Shown one piece after another: positions 15,567 to 24,141 of a DNA stretch of 64,000 nucleotides (position 1 is the stretch's first letter; each line of letters opens with the position of its first letter). The notes under the pieces were generated by a model. That model saw nothing but the letters and a program-made list of their open reading frames with translations, was not told the DNA's origin and did not search any database. This DNA is from an uncultured Tateyamaria sp. (GTDB taxonomy: Bacteria; Pseudomonadota; Alphaproteobacteria; Rhodobacterales; Rhodobacteraceae), in assembly GCF_947503415.1 (NCBI RefSeq), contig NZ_CANNDS010000001.1:1832501-1896500 (forward strand). The letters are read 5' to 3'. Position numbers and translations under genes: made by a program.

Positions 15567-16043
15567 ATGTCGGAATTGATGTCTTATGGCCGCGATCCGC
15601 GGACCAAACGCAGCCCAGAGGCGGGTGTGACGCTTATCGAAATGATGGTTGTGCTGGTGATGATTTCTGTTGTCGCCGCACTGATTGTACCCAATGTGAT
15701 TGGCCGCCCGGATGAAGCCCGCGTGTCCGTCGCTGCGACAGATATGCGGTCCATTGCCGGTGCATTGCAGCTGTATCGGTTGGACAATGGCAGCTACCCG
15801 ACGACAGCGCAGGGCTTGAATGCATTGGCGATCAGGCCGGTGACACCGCCGCTGCCACGCACCTGGCCCGCCGATGGGTACCTGACGGTGCTGCCGTTGG
15901 ATCCCTGGGGCACGCCCTATGTTTATCGCTCTGAGGGTGGGCGGTTCGATCTAGTCTCGCTTGGGGCTGACGCCGCCGTGGGCGGTGACGGGGTAAATGC
16001 AGACATTCCATTGCGCGACACCCGGGCACGAGCGGAGTTGTGA
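15567..16043 (+). CDS. gspG: Type II secretion major pseudopilin GspG
   Basis: The 158-residue product has a leader ending in EAG and the mature N terminus VTLIEMMVVLVMISVVAAL with Glu at +5. The globular domain keeps GspG landmarks: YRLDNGSYPTTAQGL, LDPWGTPYVYRS and a C-terminal GADAAVGGDGVNADI calcium loop. GAGGAAAT lies at good distance before the ATG. It is the first gene of the plus-strand gspGHICD operon, which also carries an ECF sigma/anti-sigma pair. Its polymer forms the pseudopilus shaft. Confidence 0.97.
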   Translation: MSELMSYGRDPRTKRSPEAGVTLIEMMVVLVMISVVAALIVPNVIGRPDEARVSVAATDMRSIAGALQLYRLDNGSYPTTAQGLNALAIRPVTPPLPRTWPADGYLTVLPLDPWGTPYVYRSEGGRFDLVSLGADAAVGGDGVNADIPLRDTRARAEL

Positions 16044-16510
16044 CACAGCATCGTGCCTGTCATGCGGGCGTCAGCCTTGTTGAGATGCTGGTCGTGTTGG
16101 CGCTGTTTGCGATTGTGGCGAGTGCTGTTGCTCTGTCATTGCCCCAATCTCAGCGTTCGACATCTGATGAGGCGGCGGCCCGGGCCTTCGTGGCGCAATT
16201 GGACCGGGCCATTGATCAGGCGCTTGTCACCGGAACAGGGTTTGGCGTCCTGCACGATGGCGAAGCGATCCGGTTTGTTCAGCGCGGGTCTGATGCCGAG
16301 TGGGTGGCGCATTCGGACAAACATCTCGCGCGGGCGAAACTTTCTGCGTCGACCTCTCGTATCTCAATCAATGCAAAAGAGGTTTATGCCGTGTCCGCCC
16401 GTTTGATACCCAGCAGTGCTACACCCTTTCGCGCCGAGTTCGGTCGCGGTGCAGGCCGTCAGATCGTGTTCTTTGATGGCGCGCGCGTGCGCCTGCAAGA
16501 CCAGCCATGA
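16040..16510 (+). CDS. gspH: Type II secretion minor pseudopilin GspH
   Basis: The 156-residue product starts at a GTG overlapping the gspG stop. The prepilin signature is HAG-VSLVEMLVVLALFAIVA with Glu at +5. The globular domain is rich in beta strands and includes AAARAFVAQLDRAIDQALVTGTGFG, a typical GspH segment. It is a minor subunit joining the pseudopilus shaft to the tip complex. Confidence 0.93.
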   Translation: MTQHRACHAGVSLVEMLVVLALFAIVASAVALSLPQSQRSTSDEAAARAFVAQLDRAIDQALVTGTGFGVLHDGEAIRFVQRGSDAEWVAHSDKHLARAKLSASTSRISINAKEVYAVSARLIPSSATPFRAEFGRGAGRQIVFFDGARVRLQDQP

Positions 16511-16881
16511 ACATGCGTGCGCCGAAGACCGATGGCTTCAGCCTGATTGAAACGCTTGTGGCGATGACGGTGCTTGCCGTGTCGTCCTCGGTCATTCTGT
16601 CAGCGACTGAAGCGCATACGCACACGGTAACCGCCGTCACTGATCGAACCATTGCCCGCTGGGTCGCGCAAAACGCCATGGTCCAACTGGAGGCACGGCG
16701 CGAGATGTCCGGGACCGTCCAAATGGGCGGCACCGAATGGGAGGTCCGCGTGGACCAGTCAGCAACGCCTGACCCGGATTTGGAACGGGTTGATATCCTT
16801 GTCGCGACAACCGTGGCCCGGGATGTTGTATTGGCGCGTTTGACCGGGTTCATCGACACCGCAAGCGGTGCCGTCGAATGA
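16507..16881 (+). CDS. gspI: Type II secretion minor pseudopilin GspI
   Basis: The 124-residue product overlaps gspH and gspC by 4 bases each. The prepilin signature is TDG-FSLIETLVAMTVLAVSSS with Glu at +5. WVAQNAMVQLEARREMSG and MGGTEWEVRV match the conserved GspI fold (WxAxNxL and GxxxWxxxV). It nucleates the I-J-K tip complex. Confidence 0.94.
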   Translation: MNMRAPKTDGFSLIETLVAMTVLAVSSSVILSATEAHTHTVTAVTDRTIARWVAQNAMVQLEARREMSGTVQMGGTEWEVRVDQSATPDPDLERVDILVATTVARDVVLARLTGFIDTASGAVE

Positions 16882-17726
16882 TCGGCAAGGATACGGCAAT
16901 ACGCGCGGGTTTTGCCTTTCTGGCTCTCGGATATATCGCTTGGGCGGCTGTGCCCGCGGCGCGTCATGTGGCAGGCGTTATCGTGCTTGAAGCGCCGATG
17001 CCCGTGAACCTGCCGGAGCAGCAGAAAGAACCGGCCACTGACCTAAGTGCCATGCTTGCGTTGGCCCCCTTTGGCCGTGTTCCGGTCGAAGATGGGTCCT
17101 TGGCGACAGACACCACTGACCGGCCCGACATTTTATTGCGTGGCATTTTTGCTGCTCGGGATGCTTTGTCGACTGCTCTTTTGGACGTGAACGGCGAACC
17201 TGGTCTTTACCGTGAGGCGATGCGCGTTACGGACCAATGGGATGTCGCCCGAATCACATCCGAATTGGTCGAACTGACAGATGGTGAAAGCACAATCACG
17301 CTGCGCTTTGACAGCGAGACCGATGTGCAACGTGCTGCTGTGGTCACTGATGCGCCATCATTGCTCGACCGGTTGCAGGGTGGGTTTGTCGTTCCCGCCA
17401 GGTACGAAAAACCGGAGCAGCCGGAAACCACGGCCGAGTATATCGACTATTGGCGTCATCGTGTCCGCAAAAACCCGCAGGCCGTTCTGGATGAGATTGG
17501 CTTGCGATCAACGGACGAGGGCTACGTGATCGCTGAAACTCATGATGTTGGTGTGCGGTTGGCGGGCCTGCGGTCCGGTGACCTGGTCCGGACAGTCAAC
17601 GGCCAGGCGGTTGGTGATCCGGAAAAGGACCAACAGTTCTACGACGAAATTGCAGCCGCCGGACAGGCTCGGATCGAAGTTGAACGAGACGGCCGACTGC
17701 TTTCCTTTTCCTTTCCGCTGAGGTGA
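16878..17726 (+). CDS. gspC: Type II secretion protein GspC with PDZ domain
   Basis: The 282-residue bitopic protein has an N-terminal membrane helix (AGFAFLALGYIAWAAVPA) and a homology region with LLRGIFAARDALSTALLDVNGEPGLY. A C-terminal PDZ domain has VRLAGLRSGDLVRTVNGQAV. GspC links the inner-membrane platform to the GspD secretin and helps choose substrates through HR and PDZ. It lies 3 bases before gspD. Confidence 0.94.
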   Translation: MIGKDTAIRAGFAFLALGYIAWAAVPAARHVAGVIVLEAPMPVNLPEQQKEPATDLSAMLALAPFGRVPVEDGSLATDTTDRPDILLRGIFAARDALSTALLDVNGEPGLYREAMRVTDQWDVARITSELVELTDGESTITLRFDSETDVQRAAVVTDAPSLLDRLQGGFVVPARYEKPEQPETTAEYIDYWRHRVRKNPQAVLDEIGLRSTDEGYVIAETHDVGVRLAGLRSGDLVRTVNGQAVGDPEKDQQFYDEIAAAGQARIEVERDGRLLSFSFPLR

Positions 17727-17729
17727 CTG

Positions 17730-19649
17730 ATGTTGAGACCGTTCATAACAATGGTGTTCTTGGTGGCGTTGTCGGCGCCCGCATCCGCACAGCCGGCAGA
17801 CGCGACTTATACAATCAACCTGCGCCAGACCGACATCACCATCCTAACGGAGCAGATCGCCGACATAACGGGCCGTACCCTGATCGTGCATCCGGAGTTG
17901 CGAGGCGAGATCACGGTTGTATCCGCCGAACCTTTGGACAGTGCTGGGGCTTGGGAGTTGTTTCAGTCCATCCTGCGCGCACGCGGGTTTCACGCAGTGC
18001 AAAGCGGTGTCATCTGGCAGATCGTTCCGCTTGAAGCGGCGCGGGCAGCGGCGCGGGTCGACATGGGCGAGGTCAGCGCAGGTAGTCAGGATTTCATTAC
18101 GCGTTTGATAACGCTGGACAATTTGCCAGCCAGCGAAGCAGTGCGTGTGCTGCAACCGCTGGTGGCAGCATCCGCGTCCATCGAAGCGTTGGAGGATCCC
18201 AATGCAGTGCTGATCACGGATACAGCGGAAGGCGCGACGCGTATTCTGACCATCGCCCGCAATCTCGACAGGGACGAAGCGCGCGCCTCGCGGGTTCTTC
18301 AATTTCGCAACACGCAGGCCTCCGTGGTCGGGGCCGCGATTGCCGAAGTGCTGGGGGCTAGCCCGACAGGTGCGCGATTGTCGGTGGACCCGGGATCGAA
18401 CACCCTGATCATTCGCGGCACCGAGGACGAATTGGCCGAGGTCGCGATGCTTGCAACGGCCATGGATGTTCCGCCCGTTTCCAACCCGCAGGTGGCCATG
18501 ACCACAAGGGTGTTCCCGCTGCGGTATGGCGAAGCCGAGCAATTGGCAGGTATTCTGACAACGGCCTTGACGGGTGCTGGCGCAGTGGCAACGAATGCTG
18601 TGGCCGATGAGTTGCAGCAAAACGGCCTGAACGCGGCGGCGCCGGTTTCGGAGGTTCCCGACGTGACCGTCGCGGCGGACGAGGCGCAAAATGCCATCGT
18701 TGCCCGCGGGACCGAGGATCAATTGAATGAAGTAGCTGCCTTGCTTCAGCAACTTGACCGCAAACGGGCGCAGGTCTTGATCGAAGCGGCAATCGTCGAA
18801 GTCTCAGGCGAAACTGCGCAACGGCTCAGCGCGCAATTGGGATTGGGAGAGCTTGCCCTGCCCGGCGGTCTTGCAGCCACGTCGTTCGGCAATGGTGGCG
18901 CTGCTCTTGGCACCTTGTTGGCAGCGCTTGGAAGGCCCAACGCCGCATTGGCGACAGCGGGTGGCAGCGCCACGATTGGAGGCGGCAACTTCGGACTTCT
19001 CTTGCAGGCGTTGGACCAGTCGACCAGCGCCAATCTGCTATCGACCCCGTCTCTTATGGCGCTCGACAATCAACCGGCATCCATTGTCGTGGGGCAAAAT
19101 GTGCCGTTCCGTACGGGCACGTTCGCCACGGATGGCAACACGGTGCAACCCTTTACCACCATCGAACGGCAGGATGTCGGGCTGACCATGAATGTGCTGC
19201 CGCGCATCAACGATGGCGACACGGTTCGCTTGGACATCAGTCAGGAAGTGTCGTCGCTGGTGAACGCAAATATCGAGGGTGCAGCAGACCTGATCACCAA
19301 CCGCCGGTCCATAGAGACCAGCGTGCTGGCGCGCAGCGGTTCCACCATCGTGCTGGGCGGGCTTATCACCCGGGATGACCTAAAGAGCCTGCAAAAAGTG
19401 CCGGGCGCGGGCGACATTCCAATTCTCGGAAACCTGTTCAAATCCCGCAATCGCAACAAGACACGCCGCACGCTGTTTGTCTTTCTCAAGCCAACGGTTT
19501 TGCGGTCCGAACAAAGCCTGAAGGTGACATACGAAAACCGCTTGAACGCATTGCAAAAGGCACGCACCGACACTGACCCCAATGCGGTTCCAAGTGGCAT
19601 CACACGTGCGCAGAGGCCCGTCAGGTTGGAACTTGGCGGCGTCTATTAA
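17730..19649 (+). CDS. gspD: Type II secretion outer-membrane secretin GspD
   Basis: The 639-residue product has a signal peptide ending in ASAQ. N0-N3 periplasmic repeats follow, then the secretin domain with VLIEAAIVEVSGE, LLSTPSLMALDNQPASIVVG, VPGAGDIPILGNLFKSR and LFVFLKPTVLR. It forms the outer-membrane channel. It ends 15 bases before an ECF sigma gene in the same operon. No GspS pilotin or GspAB pair is visible in the window; the operon's LppC-like lipoprotein is the only lipoprotein that could assist it. Confidence 0.97.
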   Translation: MLRPFITMVFLVALSAPASAQPADATYTINLRQTDITILTEQIADITGRTLIVHPELRGEITVVSAEPLDSAGAWELFQSILRARGFHAVQSGVIWQIVPLEAARAAARVDMGEVSAGSQDFITRLITLDNLPASEAVRVLQPLVAASASIEALEDPNAVLITDTAEGATRILTIARNLDRDEARASRVLQFRNTQASVVGAAIAEVLGASPTGARLSVDPGSNTLIIRGTEDELAEVAMLATAMDVPPVSNPQVAMTTRVFPLRYGEAEQLAGILTTALTGAGAVATNAVADELQQNGLNAAAPVSEVPDVTVAADEAQNAIVARGTEDQLNEVAALLQQLDRKRAQVLIEAAIVEVSGETAQRLSAQLGLGELALPGGLAATSFGNGGAALGTLLAALGRPNAALATAGGSATIGGGNFGLLLQALDQSTSANLLSTPSLMALDNQPASIVVGQNVPFRTGTFATDGNTVQPFTTIERQDVGLTMNVLPRINDGDTVRLDISQEVSSLVNANIEGAADLITNRRSIETSVLARSGSTIVLGGLITRDDLKSLQKVPGAGDIPILGNLFKSRNRNKTRRTLFVFLKPTVLRSEQSLKVTYENRLNALQKARTDTDPNAVPSGITRAQRPVRLELGGVY

Positions 19650-19664
19650 GAGGAGGGCAACACG

Positions 19665-20231
19665 GTGATGGACAGTACTTCGACCATACTGGATGAACTG
19701 GACGGGTTGATCGCGCAGGTAGCGCTGTCAGACCGCCCGGCGTTTGACCAACTCTACACCATGACGTCCAGCCAACTGTTTGCGGTCGCCATGCGTATGA
19801 TGAAAAACCGGGCCGAGGCAGAAGACGTGCTGCAGGACGCCTATGTGCGTATCTGGCAGCGAGCGGGCAGTTACAGGCCGGGTGAAGGGCGGTCGATGTC
19901 ATGGCTGATTGCAATCACCCGTAATTTGGCCATTGATCGCATGCGCATCCGTACGGCACCCGTGGCCCCTATTGAGATGGCCCAGGACGTCCCCGATGAC
20001 GGACCGACGCCGGAAACCGCGCTGGTCCACAGGCAAAATCGCGCCAAGATCGACGCCTGCCTCGAAGAGCTTGAGGCGCAACGCGCAGAAGCGGTGCGGG
20101 CAGCCTACCTTGAGGGTTGGTCCTATCAAGAATTGGCGGACCGCTTCGATACCCCGCTGAACACCATTCGAACCTGGCTGCGTCGTAGCCTGATGCGTCT
20201 GCGCGACTGTTTGGAGCAAGCACCGAGATGA
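19665..20231 (+). CDS. ECF RNA polymerase sigma factor, second copy, in the gspGHICD operon
   Basis: The 188-residue protein starts at the GTG at 19665 or the ATG at 19668, both served by GAGGAGGG. Region 2: VLQDAYVRIWQRAGSYRPGEGRSMSWLI; region 4: YQELADRFDTPLNTIRTWLRRSL. It is a paralogue of the ECF at 5220. Its stop overlaps the RskA-like anti-sigma. Being cotranscribed with gspD means secretion-machine expression and sigma level rise together, allowing positive feedback if it reads the gspL-type promoter. This link is inference. Confidence 0.93.
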   Translation: MMDSTSTILDELDGLIAQVALSDRPAFDQLYTMTSSQLFAVAMRMMKNRAEAEDVLQDAYVRIWQRAGSYRPGEGRSMSWLIAITRNLAIDRMRIRTAPVAPIEMAQDVPDDGPTPETALVHRQNRAKIDACLEELEAQRAEAVRAAYLEGWSYQELADRFDTPLNTIRTWLRRSLMRLRDCLEQAPR

Positions 20232-20878
20232 CCGACGCCACCGCACATGATGTGGACAGGGCCTTGGCGGGGGAGTACGTCATGGGCCTTTTATCGTTCG
20301 ATGAACGCCGCTCGGTCGAAGCGCGATTGCGTCAAGAGCCAGCATTTGTCGAAGAGGTAGATGCTTGGGAGGCATACTTTGCCGGGCTGAATGAGAATTA
20401 CGGAACAGTCCACCCGTCGCGGCAATCGAAGGCCCGGATCGATGCGCGGCTGTTTGCTGCTCCCAAGCGCAAATCCAGATGGCGGGTGCCGATCAGCTTG
20501 GTCACCGCCGTTCTGGCCATGGCGGTAATCATCGGATTCTTTGTGCCCAATCTTGGTGATGCTCCGCACCTTGCTGCACAACTTGGAAGCGATGAAAGCA
20601 ATTACAGCTTTTCTGTTTCGGTGGGTGACGAAGGCGATGTGTTGGACATTGCTTTGACTGCGGGTGATGTGGTGCCCGACCGCACGTTTGAACTTTGGTT
20701 GATCCCGGCGGATGGAACACCACGGTCGCTTGGCACTTTTAATCAATCCGAGCGTCTATCGACGGCAACCATGCAGGAAGGGGCGCTGCTCGCTGTCAGC
20801 CTTGAACCGGTTGGCGGGTCGCAGACGGGTGCGCCCACTGGTCCCGTTTTGGCCACCGGGGTATTGGGCGATGCGTAG
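20228..20878 (+). CDS. RskA-like transmembrane anti-sigma factor
   Basis: The 216-residue product has an N-terminal sigma-binding segment (LAGEYVMGLLSFDERRSVEAR) without a zinc-binding HxxxCxxC. One transmembrane helix follows (ISLVTAVLAMAVIIGFFV), then a periplasmic RskA domain with DRTFELWLIPADGTPRSLG. It should tether the preceding ECF at the membrane and release it after regulated proteolysis triggered outside the cytoplasm. It overlaps the sigma gene by 4 bases and the next gene by 8. Confidence 0.92.
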   Translation: MTDATAHDVDRALAGEYVMGLLSFDERRSVEARLRQEPAFVEEVDAWEAYFAGLNENYGTVHPSRQSKARIDARLFAAPKRKSRWRVPISLVTAVLAMAVIIGFFVPNLGDAPHLAAQLGSDESNYSFSVSVGDEGDVLDIALTAGDVVPDRTFELWLIPADGTPRSLGTFNQSERLSTATMQEGALLAVSLEPVGGSQTGAPTGPVLATGVLGDA

Positions 20879-21626
20879 TTTTTGGGCTTGGTGCGTTGCC
20901 TGCGCTGCGATGTGCACTGGCGGGCAGGCTCACGAATTTTGGATCGAACCGGTAGAGGGCACGCCTGCCGTTCAGCAGCCATTGGAAGTGCAGGTCTTTG
21001 TTGGCGAAGACTTTGACGGCGAGGTGTTTCCTTTCGAGCCGCGTGCCTACAGAGAAGCCTATTGGATCGGTCCCAGCGCGGTGAACGTATTGCACACTCG
21101 TTCCCTCGCAAACGGTATGCCTTCGCTGATGTTCCAAGCCGAAGGCTTACACATACTGGCGGTTGCGTCCTATCCAACGGCGCTGGTTCATGAAACGGTT
21201 GATGATTTCGTTGCCTTTGCCGAGGAAGTAGGGGCCAGCAATATGATTGCCGAAAACCCGCCGAACCCCAATCAAAATGGCGGTCTGCGAGAAACCTATC
21301 GTCGGTTCTCGAAAGTGCTGACGCATTTGGGTGGCCATAAGGGCCAAGATCGTCAGCTGGGATTTCAGTATGAATGGGTGAAGTCCTGGTCGGGTATCAC
21401 GCTGTATGCCGGAGACAAAGTAGCGTCACATCATCCGGTCGATTTGCACTGCCGATATCGCAACGGCCAAGTGGCGCAAGAAAGACTGCTGACCGATGAC
21501 ATGGGGCGTGTCGCTTATCGTTCGACATTGCCTGAACGCTGCCTGATCAACGCCGTTTTCCTGACGCCTCCCGCACCCGGGCGCGATTGGTCGAGCGATT
21601 GGGTTTCAATGACTTGGGACCCTTAA
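20871..21626 (+). CDS. Exported DUF4198-like protein
   Basis: The start is set at the ATG at 20871, which overlaps the anti-sigma stop; the upstream extension lies inside the anti-sigma gene. The product is 251 residues. A signal peptide ending near GGQA is followed by HEFWIEPVEGTPAVQQPLEVQVFVGEDF, the typical opening of DUF4198 proteins, which begin with a mature N-terminal His and are linked to metal (nickel) uptake in some bacteria. A second part, LHCRYRNGQVAQERLLTDDMGRV, resembles the family's carboxypeptidase-like repeat. It is the last gene of the gspGHICD-ECF operon and a possible output or signal protein of that pathway. Confidence 0.78.
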   Translation: MRSFWAWCVACAAMCTGGQAHEFWIEPVEGTPAVQQPLEVQVFVGEDFDGEVFPFEPRAYREAYWIGPSAVNVLHTRSLANGMPSLMFQAEGLHILAVASYPTALVHETVDDFVAFAEEVGASNMIAENPPNPNQNGGLRETYRRFSKVLTHLGGHKGQDRQLGFQYEWVKSWSGITLYAGDKVASHHPVDLHCRYRNGQVAQERLLTDDMGRVAYRSTLPERCLINAVFLTPPAPGRDWSSDWVSMTWDP

Positions 21627-21937
21627 GCTGCCGCTGTTGGGATGAGCATTTCGGATGCGCGCCACCCTCTGAATCGTGGTCTTGAACGATTGGACTGCGC
21701 AGAACAACCGAAGAGACAAAGCGAACATTGACCAAACAAGCCGCAAGAAATGAGCCAAAGCTGTTAGTGGACTGCGGCGAATTCTGACAGGTTTGAAATT
21801 GACGAAACGAGACTGTCGTTCGTCGTGTGGATCTTGAAGATATCGCGAAGGTCGGGAATGCGAGCCTCAAATGGCAACCAGCCAAGGCAGCCAGTGGCTG
21901 CATTGAACTGGGAGTGGAGTTATCCAATCGGCGGGTC
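21627..21937. other. Intergenic region between convergent genes
   Basis: This holds 311 bases between the DUF4198-like gene and the minus-strand DMT transporter. Short frames exist on the minus strand, but none has a recognisable motif or ribosome binding site. No clear terminator hairpin was seen. The sequence could be a decayed gene end; I cannot identify it. Confidence 0.4.
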
Positions 21938-22852
21938 TCACGGTTTGTAGATTGCAGAAACAAGACCGAGACCCACAATGACGATGCCGACAACCTGGAG
22001 CGGTCCCGGAATTTCCATCGTGAGTGGAATACCGATCAGCAAGGCAAAGCCGGGAACCAGCGCAGGAAACGTTGCGGCGCGTGCGGCACCCAGATACAGC
22101 ACAGCTTTGGCAAACGCGATCATCGCGACCACGCCGGACAAGACACCTTGAATGATGATCTGTGCGCTCAGCATTGGTCCACTCAAGTCGGCAAATGCAT
22201 CAACCCCGCGCAGCCACAGATAGACAGGGACAACGGTGACAAGACCGGCAAGGGATACCACCGTCGTGACGTCGATTGCGTTCAGCTTCCATCTTTGCTG
22301 CAACACGCTGAACCCGGCCCAGAGCAGCCCTGCTAGGGCAAACATGGCATCACCGCGCAAGGCACCCACGCCGCTTTGAAATGCGCTTGGTCCCGCGATG
22401 AATACCAATCCAAGAATGATCGCGATGGCCCCGGTTGCTTGTCCTTTCGTCAGTTTTTGCCGCAGAAACATCCTCGTAAGCAGAAAACCACCAAGCGTCA
22501 GGGTTGCGGGCAAAATCACAGCCCCATGGGCCAACGGGGCATATGCGTACCCCCCCACACTCAGAAAGACGAAGGGCGGCCCCAAAAGCGCTGCGACCGC
22601 CAGCGCTTGACCCAGTCGCATGTTTGGCCGTCCGCGTGGGTTGAAAACCATCCAGGCGAGCAACATCAATGGACCGGCTACGACATAGCGAAGGAAGGCG
22701 ACGTCGTATCCGTCCAAACCTGCTGACACGCCGGCCCGGGATAAAGACAGGTATCCTCCCCAGATCATCGCGGCGGCCAGTCCGGCAATTGTTCCGGCTT
22801 GCACAGGGGACGTGTTCAAAGAGCGGATCGGGTGTGTCGCAACGAATGACAT
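21938..22852 (-). CDS. DMT-superfamily (EamA) transporter
   Basis: The 304-residue protein has about ten hydrophobic helices in two EamA repeats (GTIAGLAAAMIWGGYLSLSRAG in the first, ALAGLLWAGFSVLQQRW in the second). These proteins usually export amino acids or other small metabolites by proton exchange. It lies 20 bases downstream of the DJ-1/PfpI gene on the same strand. The substrate is unknown. Confidence 0.9.
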   Translation of the reverse strand: MSFVATHPIRSLNTSPVQAGTIAGLAAAMIWGGYLSLSRAGVSAGLDGYDVAFLRYVVAGPLMLLAWMVFNPRGRPNMRLGQALAVAALLGPPFVFLSVGGYAYAPLAHGAVILPATLTLGGFLLTRMFLRQKLTKGQATGAIAIILGLVFIAGPSAFQSGVGALRGDAMFALAGLLWAGFSVLQQRWKLNAIDVTTVVSLAGLVTVVPVYLWLRGVDAFADLSGPMLSAQIIIQGVLSGVVAMIAFAKAVLYLGAARAATFPALVPGFALLIGIPLTMEIPGPLQVVGIVIVGLGLVSAIYKP

Positions 22853-22872
22853 GGGGAGCCTCCTGTCCGGTA

Positions 22873-23565
22873 TTATTCTGCGTTGAGCAGCGCGAGGATC
22901 GCGCGTGCGCCTTCGGCTGAAGATTGTGGGTTCTGGCCGGTTACAAGATTGCCGTCTGTCACCACGTTAACTGTGAAGTCGGTGTCATTACTGATGATTG
23001 CACCAAGCGAACGCAGGCGATCTTCCAACAGAAATGGTACGACGTCACTTAGTCCGACTGCGTCTTCTTCTCCATTGGTGAAGGCAGTCACGCGTTTGCC
23101 AGCGACCAATGGTGTGCCATCCGCTTTGCGGACCGCCATCAAGGCCACGGGACCGTGACATACTGCGCCTACCGGTTTGCCTTCTTCGTCAAACGCTTCG
23201 ATCAAATGAGCGAGGGTGTTGTTGTCCGGAAAGTCCCACATGGGTCCATGACCACCGGGGAAAAAGATCGCGTCGAAACTGCCAGCGTCGAGGTCTGCGA
23301 TCGGCGTTGTGTTGGCCAGCGCATCTTTTGCCAAAGTATCTTTGTCAAAGCGGCGTGTATCGTCGGTCTGCCATTCTGCCAATGCGCTTTTGGGGTCAAT
23401 CGGAGGCTGTCCGCCTGCGATTGACGCGAGCGTTACATCTGCGCCTGCGTCTCGGAATTCGTAGTAGGGCGCTGCGAATTCTTCGAGCCAGAAGCCGGTT
23501 TTCTCGCCGGTATTGCCCAATTGATCATGGGACGTCAGGACGATGAGGATACGGGAAGGTGTCAT
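22873..23565 (-). CDS. DJ-1/PfpI (Hsp31-like) glutamine-amidotransferase-fold protein
   Basis: The 230-residue protein has the nucleophile elbow AVCHGPVAL (Cys136) and FFPGGHGPMWD, as in the Hsp31/HchA branch. These enzymes act as glyoxalase III or protein deglycases; the exact activity cannot be told. It lies between the DMT transporter and an NTF2-like gene on one strand, behind a divergent LysR regulator. This suggests a small carbonyl-stress operon. Confidence 0.9.
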   Translation of the reverse strand: MTPSRILIVLTSHDQLGNTGEKTGFWLEEFAAPYYEFRDAGADVTLASIAGGQPPIDPKSALAEWQTDDTRRFDKDTLAKDALANTTPIADLDAGSFDAIFFPGGHGPMWDFPDNNTLAHLIEAFDEEGKPVGAVCHGPVALMAVRKADGTPLVAGKRVTAFTNGEEDAVGLSDVVPFLLEDRLRSLGAIISNDTDFTVNVVTDGNLVTGQNPQSSAEGARAILALLNAE

Positions 23566-23597
23566 GGTAGCGTGCTTTCAAAAGTGTTGGCCGGGGT

Positions 23598-24032
23598 TCA
23601 ATCAATGGTCTCTTTGCCAAGCTGGCGGTACCAGTCGACGTTGTCCCAAAAGGCGGTCATGTGTGTGATCTTGCCGTTTTCGTCAGTGTCGAGGACAAAC
23701 AAGTGGCGCAGGTTGTATGCATGGCCCTTGCTTGGCACGCCAAAGGCTTCCTTGGCCTGAGTGCCCGAGATATCGACGTCGATCCAGGCTTTGCGCCCGC
23801 TTGCATCGCCCGTAATCGAATGAATGGAATTGGACAAGTTGGGGAAGCTGTCGATCAGGACACCCCAGCTGCCGGGTCCAACTTGCTCAACAGGACCGGC
23901 GAGGGCAAAGGGGACGTATTCCACAATGCCTTCGGGTTTGAACATCGCGACCATCGCGGGCACGTCCTGCGCACGATAGTGGTCGAAAAGTTCGGCGGCG
24001 ATTTCTGCTGCTGTTTGCGTCTGCGTGGACAT
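23598..24032 (-). CDS. NTF2-like/SnoaL-fold protein
   Basis: The 144-residue protein has a cone-shaped NTF2-like fold: AAELFDHYRAQDVPAMVAMFKPEGIVEYVPF at the start and LFVLDTDENGKITHMTAFWDN near the end. Such proteins are polyketide cyclases, isomerases or ligand-binding proteins; no catalytic role can be assigned. It is the first gene of the minus-strand set with DJ-1 and DMT. It is divergent from the LysR gene, whose candidate operator lies in between. Confidence 0.87.
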   Translation of the reverse strand: MSTQTQTAAEIAAELFDHYRAQDVPAMVAMFKPEGIVEYVPFALAGPVEQVGPGSWGVLIDSFPNLSNSIHSITGDASGRKAWIDVDISGTQAKEAFGVPSKGHAYNLRHLFVLDTDENGKITHMTAFWDNVDWYRQLGKETID

Positions 24033-24077
24033 TTTGTGTTTCCTTTTTGGTGTCTTGTTTGTCTGATGAGAGGAAGC

Positions 24078-24101
24078 TAATCGTTGCGCGCAAAGCGATT
24101 A
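24078..24101. promoter_or_regulatory. Candidate LysR operator
   Basis: TAATCG (24078-24083) and CGATTA (24096-24101) form a perfect inverted repeat 12 bases apart, with TTGCGCGCAA palindromic inside it. It lies between the divergent NTF2-like and LysR genes, where a LysR-type box is expected. Confidence 0.5.
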
Positions 24102-24141
24102 AGATAGTAAATGGTTCAATGATTATTGCTGGAGTGGGATA

